In this document: in pieces, positions 55,101 to 64,000 of the stretch
Layout: every line of letters starts with the position of its first letter
How positions within the stretch are numbered: position 1 is the stretch's first letter
From: Gautieria morchelliformis
Lineage: Eukaryota > Basidiomycota > Agaricomycetes > Gomphales > Gomphaceae
Assembly (NCBI GenBank): GCA_015179125.1
Contig: WHVA01000082.1
Coordinates: 1 to 64,000, forward strand
Direction of reading: 5' to 3'
DNA length: 64,000 bases
The notes under the pieces: generated by a model
What the model was told of the DNA's origin: nothing
Seen by the model: only the letters and a program-made list of their open reading frames with translations
Database searches by the model: none
Made by a program: the position numbers and the translations under genes

Positions 55101-56587
55101 AAACTGATATACTCAGAATCGGACACCATAGGGTTTGAACTATTGAAACTACTCTCGATACCATTGACGGACCACACCATATGCACCCATAATACCTCCT
55201 GCACGTGACCCACCCAGTCCACGTTATAAAGCACATGTGGGAGGAGGTAAACATCAGGTTGGCAGACATAGATGGGAAGAAAAAAAGTTGAAGGGGATAT
55301 ATTACGTTGGTACAGGTCCACTAAATCTCGGCAGGGACGGCACATACCAAGGGCGTCGTGGTACGTATGGCAAAGGATCATGGGACGAGCGATTCTGGGA
55401 GGTATAGCAAAGATGAGCAACTTGAAAGGGGACAGGGAAAGAACAATAAGACACTGTCTTAAACCCGAAGTCAGGTGATGACTGAAAAAGGAAACATGTC
55501 AAAGTGCAGACTTTTTAAGGCAGTGTCAGCAAACCACTGGACAATGGTGTCGTAAGTAAGTCAGTGAAGTCATCTGATGATGACCACCTCAAAGACACAC
55601 ATTAGCAGCCAAGGTAATGGTAGACATTTGGAAGAGACAAATGGGAAAAGACCATGCTCACCACCTTATAAGTTGAGACACACAGCGACAATGTCAGAGA
55701 CAGGAGGGAAACCATGAAAGAGGCAAAAGAAGAAGAAGGGAAAGAAAGGGGCATGAAAGGCTAGGCAAGACTCGGTTTCCCTCCTGCACTCGCCGTGTCT
55801 TCGTGGGCATAGTGGGGGGTAACATGCAACCTTTAGCAGGATACGGCATACGGCCGGGTTTGTAAATGACCAACAAAGATGACAAGGTGAGGGTACTATG
55901 ACAAAGCAAGGAACGCAGACACACTCCAACACGAAAGACTTAGTGCCATTGTGAATGTCTCCCCAGGGGGACTGTGAAGCCTCATGTCGAGAGGCATGGT
56001 GCCATAAGCGACCCCCTGGACAACGGTGTCGTAAAAACAATAGTAAGTGGGCGTAGTCGTCTGACGACAACCAAGACAAACATTAGCAGCCAAGGTAATG
56101 GCAGACATTTGAAAGAGACAAACAGAAAAACATGACAGTCAGCTGCTTATAAGTTGAAGTATATAGTGAATATGACATCAAGGCAAGTGAGAGACAGAAG
56201 GAAAACAGGAGGGCAATCGGAGGGAAGGAAAGAAAGGAGAATGCAGGGCAGGATGACGGCACAGACAGACAGGAGAAAAGGCAAGGGGAGGGAAAGAAAA
56301 AGGAGAACGCATGCCAGGACGACGGCACAGGCAGACACAGAGTGGGCTTTAGTTGTTTACAAACCGGACCGTACGCCATATCCTGCTAAAGGTTGCATGT
56401 TACCCCCCACTATGCCCACGAAGACACGGCGAGTGCAGGAGGGAAACCGAGAAAGAGGCAAAAGAAGATGAAGGAAAAGAAAGGGGCATGAAAGGCTAGG
56501 CGAGATGGTCTCAAACACGGACAAAGAAGGACAAAGTGATATGTGTCGTATGCTTAATAGAAGTCTGATAGTCATATCTGAGTATCC
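55101..56587. other. Harbinger internal non-coding DNA with direct and inverted repeats
   Basis: Direct repeats of about 230 bp lie at 55527-55760 and 56010-56245, sharing acattagcagccaaggtaat and aaagagacaaa. An inverted pair lies at 55785-55862 and 56368-56448, sharing gtatcctgctaaaggttgca-like sequence. The stretch is purine-rich on the plus strand, so minus-strand frames appear Leu/Pro/Ser-rich and are not genes. Nothing else is recognised. Confidence 0.5.
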
Positions 56588-57823
56588 CTATGCATGTCGA
56601 TGGTTCCCTGTCTCATAGTCCAACCACATGGCTTCAGCAATAGCATCACGCCTATGTGCTGCCCTTGTGGATTCTGCTCGTGTGATGCCTACATGAGGTT
56701 GCTCCTGCACATGCTCTTTTTGAACTGCATGAGGACCTTCCCCCCCATCCCATTCCATATCATCATCAATGTCATGGGTGCGGATAAAGTTATGCAAGAT
56801 GCAAAGAGCAGAGATGATACGACCCTGCACTGCAATTGGGAACTCATTTGCAAATTGTAGCATGGCAAATCGTTTCTGAGATACCCCCAAAATCCTTTCA
56901 ACTACATTTTGTGCCTGTGCGTGTTGCAGATTGAACAGTTCCTTGGGATTTCCAGGTCTATGAACTGTGATAAATATTGGAGATAATAAGCCTATGGTTC
57001 CACAACTCACTTGTGCTGACTAGCCTCCCACTCCCGGAGATGGTAGCGAACACCTCAATATGGGACAAGCAATGCATCACATGAGGCAAACCCAGCATCA
57101 GCAAGGTAGTACTTCCCAGCTGGTACCTTCAGGTCATGGCACCATGCATCCTCAAAGATTGCACCATCATATGCACTACCCTCCCAGCCAGCAAGGACAT
57201 AGCAAAAATGCATGTCAAATGTACATGCTGCAAGCACATTTTGGGTAAACCCCCCTTTCCTGTTCCGGTAACGTGCCTTGTCCTCACTGGGTGGATGAAC
57301 ATCCAGATGTGTCCCATCGATTGCACCTAGTGTGTCCTCAAAGTATGGAAAGAGCTTTGGGTTGCTCTCAATCTCTTCAGCAAGTGGTGTGTTCTCATGA
57401 GGGAGTTGGACATAGGTATTATAGAATGGTGTCGTGGTGAGAGCTTCAAGTACTCTGTGAAAGCATCTAGGGACATGATCAAAACAGGTAATCACATAAA
57501 AATAGTAAACTCAATAACTTTGATATGGTGTCTCCACTTCGCTGAAAGCGTTCGGCAAGTTTCCTATTAGACAGGTTGGTTACGGCTGTGTACAAGAAAA
57601 TAGCAACTTGTTCCTCCAAGCAAATGTGGCGGGTATGGCCCAGTAGACTTTTGCTTGCAAGCTCCAAGCACAACGCTTGAAATACATGTTTATGCATGCC
57701 AAGTTGGTCCTTCATGCGTTGTGGATTGCCATCCAGAAGTTCCTTCACCCAGCCCCATCCTGACAGTACTGAATTATGGAGCCGTTTTTTATCTAAGTAC
57801 CTTTTTTGATAGAATGTTGCCAT
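56588..57823 (-). pseudogene. Harbinger (HARBI1-like) DDE transposase, one nonsense codon
   Basis: Exons are 57823-57519, 57466-57011 and 56957-56588, with introns of 52 and 53 bp (GT-AG). The sum is 1131 bp, or 376 codons in one frame. It starts MATFYQKRYLDKKRLHNSVL. The DNA-binding part contains HICLEEQVAIFLYTAVTNLS and RFQRSGDTIS. The DDE_4 core has LGAIDGTHLDVHPP (first Asp), YLADAGFASCDALLVPY (second Asp) and QAQNVVERILGVSQKRF (Glu), so the catalytic triad is intact. The only break is TGA at 57057-57055, where Arg is expected before GVRYHLREWEASQH. CGA to TGA would explain it. The enzyme acts in the nucleus on element ends. Confidence 0.85.
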
Positions 57824-58152
57824 ATTGGCAAGGGCACCGGTAAGCACCAAAAAAGCGGCCTTTCAGTGTTTCTGGAGCCTCTCCGATGTGCCCCATCTCA
57901 ATTGGGAATGTACTGGCGCCATGCTTTCTTTGGAGTGGTGCGGTGGCAGCGGTGCAGAGGAAAAATTCTGTGTCACATGACAGAATTTCAGTTTGGAGTG
58001 TTCGGCTGCCTTCGGTGAAATTGAGCAAAATCACAAATTTTGAGTGTCGCGTTCGGCGGGCTTAAACTGAGCAAATGAGATCACAATACCGCACCACCCG
58101 AATTGACATTGCGTTTTCTAATTGCGAATTACAATTCCGCCGCCGAATGAGC
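57824..58152. other. Upstream region of the Harbinger transposase
   Basis: No gene. It contains a 9-bp inverted repeat, aaattctgt...acagaattt (57964-57986), and gttcggc/tcggcgg motifs near 57999 and 58052. It could include the element's end, but no partner for a terminal repeat was found. Confidence 0.4.
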
Positions 58153-59015
58153 TCTTATGGAGACACTTGCCAAGCCTCTCTCAGGCTGTGTATCTGAGAC
58201 ACTGACATACTACGCAGAGACACTTCAAATGTTGCCATCCACCCATGGCCTTACCTGACTGCATTCCAACCTCTGTCCTCTGTCCTCCGACCTTCAGCAC
58301 TGTCTTCCTGACTTCCACCTTCTCCGATGACTGGAAGTCAGATCCGAAATACTTAGGACAATAGTTCATCAGGGGTGCAACACATAAGTTGAAGCTGTTG
58401 TCCTTTCTTGTTCTGACCTCCGGGATTTCCAATATGTAACATTATCAAAGGGTTGGAATGCGAGCGGAACTGAGTTTCAGAAGTCGGAACTGCATGGTCA
58501 TAACAAAGTCTTGAGTCAAACTTCAAGTTATTTTCCTCTTGTGTTATCTATTGAACTTGGCCTCGAGCTATAGGCCACATCTATACTCTACCAGTAAATC
58601 TATGACTCTATCAATTCTGAACTGGAAGGAAGTGAGATCATCGCAGGGCAGGTATATGATCTTGAAGCACAAAAAGGTGCTGATCAAGGCCAAGCACTGC
58701 AGATATATGAAGAGGACATTTATATGCACAAACATCGGGATCCAGAGGCAGCACTGAGCATGGCTGATGTCTACTGAGCCTGACATCAGCCACACAGGTC
58801 ATCTGTCACATCTGCTGTACCATCTGTCTTTGTCATGTGGTTTTAGTGTAGATATATGGTATGCCACTGCCATATTCTGCCACACTCAGCAGAAAGGCCT
58901 TCTTCTGCCAGTTCTGCCATTGCAGGCAATTTACAGAATAAATTTCAATTTATGGTTGTGATGTTAGATGAATATTCAAGATTTGTTAAGGAGGGTCTGA
59001 ATATTCCTCAGTATA

Positions 59016-59348
59016 TTAAGGATAATCATCAACCCCCTCAACAATTACAAAATGGGACACTTCAGCCAGGTGCTTGTCTTCCACTCCTGGACACCCACTC
59101 ACCAATAACTGGAAGTCCTCCACATGCCCTGACACCTGCCTCACCTCAATGAAAGCAATTAAGGTGTTGCCTGTTATATCTTCACAGTCTATCAGCTCAA
59201 GCCAGTGTAGGCATGGACCAAGTGAACTTGATTGGGTAAACACTTTGTCTGTCATGGTTGAGCCTTGATTTGCAGGCAGGCATCTTGCCAGATGCCTGCC
59301 ATTTTCCCTAAACCACTCACAAACATGCAAGACCCCACAGGCCACCAC
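59016..59348 (-). CDS. Small ORF downstream of DUF6533 gene, DU copy 4
   Basis: Third copy of the 109-120-codon frame (TMTDKVFTQSSSLGPCLHWL). Start uncertain, function unknown; see 12273-12602. Confidence 0.3.
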   Translation of the reverse strand: MVACGVLHVCEWFRENGRHLARCLPANQGSTMTDKVFTQSSSLGPCLHWLELIDCEDITGNTLIAFIEVRQVSGHVEDFQLLVSGCPGVEDKHLAEVSHFVIVEGVDDYP

Positions 59349-59567
59349 AAGTTGAATAAATTATGAAGAAAGTCAAATTTGAAATGTCGCAGAATATATA
59401 TGTATCCATGGTTTTTTGAGTGTATGGGTTTGCCAGAATGAGCAGATAGCCACATAAGTTGCTGCATGTTGCTCTGCTAGTGGGTTTGTATTGGAATTGT
59501 GGCTATGATGCCTTAGCTTGGATGCTATTATTAAGCCTCTGCTGTTCTTCCAGATCCTATGGAACCA

Positions 59568-61363
59568 TTAACCAGTGCCTGAAAGAGACGCTGACTGCTC
59601 ACCAGATGCAACCTGCCCAGCCATTTCTACATCTCCAGGACGTCCAGTCACCCAAGGAAACACATCCAACTCTATCCCAGCTGACAGAGCCTCTTCAGGT
59701 GACTGCTGGCTTTCCTGACCAGCCATGGTGTCCTCCATTGTCTCAGTGCCAAGTCCCTGGCTCAAATGAGGGTTCCCAAATTCAGCCACTATAGCAGTGT
59801 GAACACTTTGTCTGGCTGCTTTGAAGCTTGTGAATGAAAGAGAGGGTAATGAGGGGCTGTTAAGTCGACTGTGTCTCTCTTTGAGAGTTAGATGGAACCG
59901 GCAGACAATAATTTCGACAAGCTGTATGTGCAGTGTTAGTACAATCACATGTCTTTCTTCTTAAATTGGTGAGAAGATACCTGTTCTGAAGGTAGCTTAA
60001 GATGCCATGAAGGTTTGGCTTTATGCCATACATCAGCTCTAGTTAGCCATTCTTTTATCATGATCAATGTATTACAAACCCTTAATACCTGAAATGTAAA
60101 AGAAGATGCGTAAGCCCTCAAAGTTCAATGTCTTTGTAAGTAACAATACCCAAGTTGTGACCGTATTAGCCAAAGTAAGCGTAAGCACAAATGTAAATAT
60201 GAATCAACATATGCAATATCGTAGGAATAATGTTTCATACCCATATCTCACCAAGCCTTACCTGTAGATTAGTGATATGTCCATAGATATAAACAATATG
60301 TTGTATGCTCACCTTGGTGAATCATTAGACTAATGAGAGATTTCTTATCCCAAATCTCTCCTTTCCGCCAAAGCCTGAGGGTTTGAATTGAGCTCAGAAT
60401 GGTTACCATCACAACTCCAGTGTCAAAAAGGATTACAGTAACATTACCGATGGTACTCCCTGTCAAATGTATTCAGAGACAAATCAGACAAATGCAGACC
60501 CCTAGATCTTACACCTGAAGAATTTGTTAGTATAAATATAAGCAGAAAGTCCTAGTCAGTACTGACAAAGTCAATGTATTAAATTGCGAACTAGTGAGAT
60601 TGCAATTGACCAAAACAGGCAAGTACTATATCCAGTGAAATGAATTTATGCTATTTACACAAAGTGTGCACAGGGACATACCACGTGAATGATAGTCAGG
60701 CTAAGAATGAGCAGCCCAAGAACACCCAAAACCTTTTGATTGTGAAGGGAGATAGCATAGGTGCGAGCTAGCAGAAGGCCTAGATAATAAAATGTGTTGA
60801 TCCTTCTGCCTGAGAAATATATGGGTATAATCACTCACCCTGTACACCAATCACAAAAGGCACTTGTAAAGCAAGAAGTAGGCGAGTTATAGTATTACAT
60901 TTCCTTTGAATATATGAGTCTCTAGGTTGCTTGTTCATAAAGAATGCAACTCATACTAGATACTCGTTCCAATCAGTAAAGGTGTTACACATGAGAGTGT
61001 TGTCGTAATATACCTCAACGGACAGGTTAGATAAACTGCCATATATGGCAAGAACAAAAAACGCCATGAGCAGGTAACGAGAGAATAAATAGATAATGTT
61101 GCCGATTTTGACGGTCTTGCACCAAATGTGCTTGATCTCAGATGGCAGAGTGAGCAGAGCGTCATAGATGAGCAGTGCTGTATAACAAGCTATGGAAATC
61201 ATGGAATTAGATAGGGGTCATGGACGCATACCAAGCGCTGCTTCCATGGTAAAGTTGAACGCAAAGCTAGTTTAGGTAAGTTCTTCTGCATCTCACTCAA
61301 TGTGGTAAATACGTACCGGTCTGATAGTGCCTGGATTTCAGCCGAGGGGTCCGCCTGAGACAT
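59568..61363 (-). CDS. DUF6533-type multipass membrane protein, DU copy 4, possibly intact
   Basis: Minus strand from ATG 61363. Exons join in frame as MSQADPSAEIQALSDR, FAFNFTMEAALA, CYTALLIYDALLTLPSEIKH with following helices to WNE, DSYIQRKCNTITRLLLALQV to VQG, and LLLARTYAISLHNQKVLGVL to IIHV. Introns are about 42-60 bp with GT-AG ends. Later blocks GSTIGNVTVILFDTGVVMVT and the C-terminal Ser-rich tail ending LSGTG (stop 59568) are present. I could not fix the exon between about 60690 and 60470. It lacks the 1-bp insertion that breaks copies 1 and 2. DUF6533 proteins are membrane proteins of unknown role; hydrophobic segments in the signature exon and in LLARTYAI...VLGLLILSL support this. 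Confidence 0.6.
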
Positions 61364-61874
61364 GATATAAGAAAGAAGGACTGGAATGCAGACGAGGGAC
61401 AGAGTTGTGCATAGCAGATCACGCAAGGTGTATAAATAAGACTCTCAACATGGGTGCTGCCAGGTCAACAGATATTCACCACATCCCATCAGTGCGAAGC
61501 ATGGCACAATTTGCAAGGTGGTCTGATAGAAGAACGTCATGTGTAAAATAATTAATACAAGGTCGAAGCATCAGATACAGTGGTCCGCTCGGACGAGTAA
61601 TTGAACCTTGGATTATTGGCCTTGCCAGCACTGCTTATGATCTCGGAGATGCATTTAAAACTTGATGTAATGTAAGCACACCTGGCACTCATTGACGACT
61701 CCAAGTGTGGTGTCGGCATAATGACACACGAAAACCAACTGCGACACAGCTCACTGATGTGAATTGAGATGTCGCATCTCCAGTGTAGTTATTTATGAAG
61801 ATGAGAACACGAGCAAACGAGATGATATGGGAGATTTAGGCTGTCCAGCTCAATGCACAGAGTTTGCACGTGGC

Positions 61875-62564
61875 CAGGCCTGTCCACAAGTCAACCTGCA
61901 GGTTACCTGGACTTGGACTCGCAGGTTTGCCAGCTTCCAGAAGTGGAACCTGGACTTGACCTGAGTTTTTCTGCAGGTTGACTTGGACCCACAGGTTAAA
62001 CCTGCGGGTGACTTGCAGTGACTTGCCAGATTATTCCAAGCTGACTCACCCCATGTGAGTGCATGACGCATCTCCCCTCGTGGGGATGGGGGTGAGCTAT
62101 TTCACACATCCTTACATCCTATTTTGACCATGCTCCTCTAGCAACATCCACAGATGTCAAATGTGCATTCAGTCAGGGCCGACTGACTGTATCACAGATG
62201 CGTTACTCTCTGAAGGAAAAGTCGACACATGCTGGGACCATACTCAGAGCACATGGCTGTCATATGAAGGACTTGTTCCTGAGGAATGTGTTGTAGAGTT
62301 GCTGCATGATAAGAGTAAGCATGTCAAGAAGGCTGTTGGGCAGAATGAAGTAATAGTAGTTGAATGACATGTAAATGACATGAATTCTTGGCATTTAAGG
62401 CTTGCAGGTCTGCGAGTCACCTGCGGAATTCCAAAGGCCAAACCTGGACTTGGCAGGTTTTTAGGCGCTGGGTCACCTGGACTTGTGGGAGTTGGATCTG
62501 CAGGTTAAAATCACAGGTTGAACTGCGAGTCACCTGCAGGAACCTGGACTCGTGGACAGCCCTG
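61875..62564. mobile_element. hAT-type deletion derivative with 8-bp target duplication
   Basis: The ends are CAGGCCTGTCCAC and GTGGACAGCCCTG (inverted, 12 of 13 matching). CACGTGGC is duplicated at 61867-61874 and 62565-62572. An 8-bp duplication with CAGG-type ends is the hAT hallmark. Subterminal repeats such as acctggacttg, ctgcaggtt and gcgagtcacctgc crowd both ends, as transposase-binding sites do in hAT elements. Three paralogous DU copies have the undisturbed site. Confidence 0.9.
62141..62296 (+). pseudogene. Relic of hAT transposase C-terminal dimerisation domain
   Basis: The frame reads ATSTDVKCAFSQGRLTVSQM, then RYSLKEKSTHAGTILRAHG, ending in TAG at 62294-62296. This matches the hAT C-terminal block (S..VERxFSxGRL...R..L...). 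The catalytic part is absent, so the element keeps only a remnant of its transposase. Confidence 0.75.
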
Positions 62565-62813
62565 CACGTGGCTGTAATTCTATAGCGATGCTGGATGATC
62601 TCGGAAGAGGTATCAGTTCGTGTCAACGTTTCTCGATGTGGCGACACGAGACAACTCTCATTCGGGAGGCATGTCCTGAACGGCGTGGAAAGAAGTGGTA
62701 TGAAGAGACTATCGAAGTCAAACGTGGAGCACAACAACATGGTATCCGTGAGGCTGAGCATTCGGTGTATCGGATGTGACGGTGATGCAGAGCTGTTTAG
62801 GTACTCATAATCC

Positions 62814-63040
62814 CGAGCGAAGTGAGGCTTAATTAACTCGGCGTCTATGATGTTGGCCTTGGCAAGCCCCTAATATTCCAGACGCATCACGAATGCCAGT
62901 CGTCGTGCATCATCACCGCCAGTGTGCATGATGCATGATCTGCTCCGTTGCAGAGTCTGGTGCCTGAGCCAAGTCAGGAGCTCGCGTCATGGTCAGAACT
63001 AGCGCTGCAAGATAGGGCGAGATCGATCCAAATCGAGATG
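62814..63040 (-). repeat. Inverted copy of 17250-17510
   Basis: Reverse-complementary to the right side of the 15.4-17.6 kb block, sharing ttaattaactcggcgtctat. It follows DU copy 4 directly, with the same neighbour as the other DU copies but a shorter join. Confidence 0.7.
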
Positions 63041-63999
63041 TGGCGGTTCCAGGTGTGTTGGGTCTGGGTTCGGGTTCCAATTGGGCGCACTGTGACCTGT
63101 CCTGCGGCCTTTTGTCTCCTTCCATGCGCCGTTGTTACCACATATTTAGTTATCCCACTGTCATACCACTTTTTGTACTCCATTGTAAAAAGCCACCAAC
63201 GCTCCAGCGAAACTAACACCTCTCCTGACCGCCTTCCTCGACCCCATCGCAAGAGCATACATCTGCTACCTTGGGTGGATCAACACGCCCGTGCCAATCA
63301 GTGTGAACTTGTGTCTCATTATGGAGAGTGAGTACTTTTGAATTGACTTTGAGATTCTTCTGTTTCTGTTGGTCTTTTGGGGAAGGAGTCCATGTTCACA
63401 AGCGAGAGCCCGAAGCCGCCTCGCACTTACTGACTTTCTTGAATCATGCCACAAGGATGTAGGCGCAGAGGTCTGAGACAGAGACTCTAAGGCTAACACG
63501 ACGTCAGGAGAAGCTATTACTATTAGTAGAAAGGACCAAATACCTAAGACGACGTCAGGAGAAGCTGAGAGGTCGTCGTACAATAGGGGCTCTACTTATA
63601 CTAGCTAGAGTGACCTTTTGTACTCTAAAAGGGGAATAGAACAATAGGGTAGAACAATGGGGTGAAGATACAAAAGGGGCTGTGGCAAGGGACAACGCGC
63701 TAAGTGGACAAAGGGTCGGTGATCTCGGTGATCGGTCAAGTATGACCGGGCTTTCAACAAAGGATTCCCGGTTATCTGCCAATGGTCGAAGCTGCGTTCA
63801 GGACAGTGTATAATGTCAGCGCAGAGCCTGAGTTCGAAGGAGGAACAGATGAGATTCCCCTCCTTCGAACTCAGATTGATTAGCTAATCGACTGCGGCAC
63901 GTGACTCGACGCACAACACACCCCCTTGACGCTGTCAGTTTGCCCTCAGAAAAGTCCCATGGTGCGACGGTGTCGCTCCACCAACTCGCGGGATAGTGC
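63041..63999. other. Right end of window; repeats but no named gene
   Basis: A frame ending at a splice-donor-like gagtgagtac (63328-63337) encodes HRKSIHLLPWVDQHARANQC, which might be an exon, but nothing confirms it. cacgacgtcaggagaagct occurs twice (about 63498 and 63551). A 16-bp perfect hairpin has arms at 63828-63843 and 63859-63874. The region may belong to an element that extends beyond the window. Confidence 0.4.
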
Positions 64000-64000
64000 C

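Larger units (their letters stand above)
54706..58152. mobile_element. Harbinger (PIF) element region
   Basis: It holds two ORFs typical of Harbinger elements in convergent orientation: a Myb/SANT-like accessory remnant (plus) and a DDE transposase (minus). The left side is truncated within the accessory ORF. I could not identify terminal inverted repeats or a 3-bp target duplication, so the outer limits are the junctions with LTR-B (54705) and DU copy 4 (58153). Confidence 0.6.
58153..62802 (-). repeat. Duplicated unit DU copy 4
   Basis: Colinear with 11408-15292, including the 100-bp LINE tail (58153-58256), the LTR-B 3' end (to 58441) and the abnormal inverted LTR-B 5' end (58442-58505). 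It also carries a 690-bp hAT-derived insertion in the 5' flank. Confidence 0.85.

Overview
This window looks like a transposon-rich, repeat-dense region of a filamentous fungal genome, most likely Basidiomycota, Agaricomycetes. The grounds are short GT-AG introns of about 52-53 bp, a multi-exon gene family with the DUF6533 membrane domain common in mushrooms, and typical agaricomycete mobile elements (chromovirus Gypsy, Copia, LINE, MULE, Harbinger and hAT). I saw no bacterial gene organisation and no tRNA or rRNA gene.

Layout. 1-1.5 kb: diverged A-rich tandem repeats and a CAGA-rich tract. 1.7-5.4 kb: a decayed chromovirus (Gypsy-1), followed by a long coiled-coil ORF (5.6-7.5 kb) that is cut by a solo LTR of family LTR-A. 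8.6-10.7 kb: a broken minus-strand Zn2Cys6-like gene with an insertion. 10.8-11.8 kb: a LINE RT fragment wedged in LTR-B fragments. 11.4-15.3 kb: copy 1 of a roughly 3.9 kb duplicated unit (DU) that carries a DUF6533 membrane-protein gene. Further DU copies lie at 30.2-33.9 kb (inverted), 43.8-45.4 kb (inverted, truncated) and 58.2-62.8 kb, with a fragment at 37.8-38.5 kb. 15.4-17.6 kb: a GC-rich block bounded by 77-bp inverted repeats. 19.0-21.8 kb: a TIR-bounded element containing a palindrome of more than 1 kb made of palindromic 36-bp units. 21.8-25.4 kb: a MULE transposase pseudogene. 25.7-29.9 kb: the most gene-like stretch, with an intact two-exon gene, other ORFs, and an apparently intact seven-exon gene of 476 codons. 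33.9-36.9 kb: nested LTRs. 38.5-43.0 kb: a structurally complete Copia element with LTRs, PBS, PPT and target duplication, but with stops. 46.7-54.7 kb: a second Gypsy element (Gypsy-2) with intact-looking protease and RT/RNase H frames. It is broken by a 494-bp insertion in gag, a nested pair of LTR-A copies between PR and RT, and an inverted integrase piece. 54.7-58.1 kb: a Harbinger element with a SANT-like ORF remnant and a nearly intact DDE transposase. 61.9-62.6 kb: a hAT deletion derivative inside DU copy 4.

How the parts fit. Most sequence is explained by successive insertion, internal duplication and inversion of mobile elements. Paralogous DU copies act as empty sites, so the Copia and hAT insertions can be dated relative to the duplication. 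The candidates for host-like or previously undescribed genes are the seven-exon gene (29826 to 28101, minus), the 115-aa gene (25729-26138) and DU copy 4 of the DUF6533 gene. All identifications come from reading the sequence; no database search was run.
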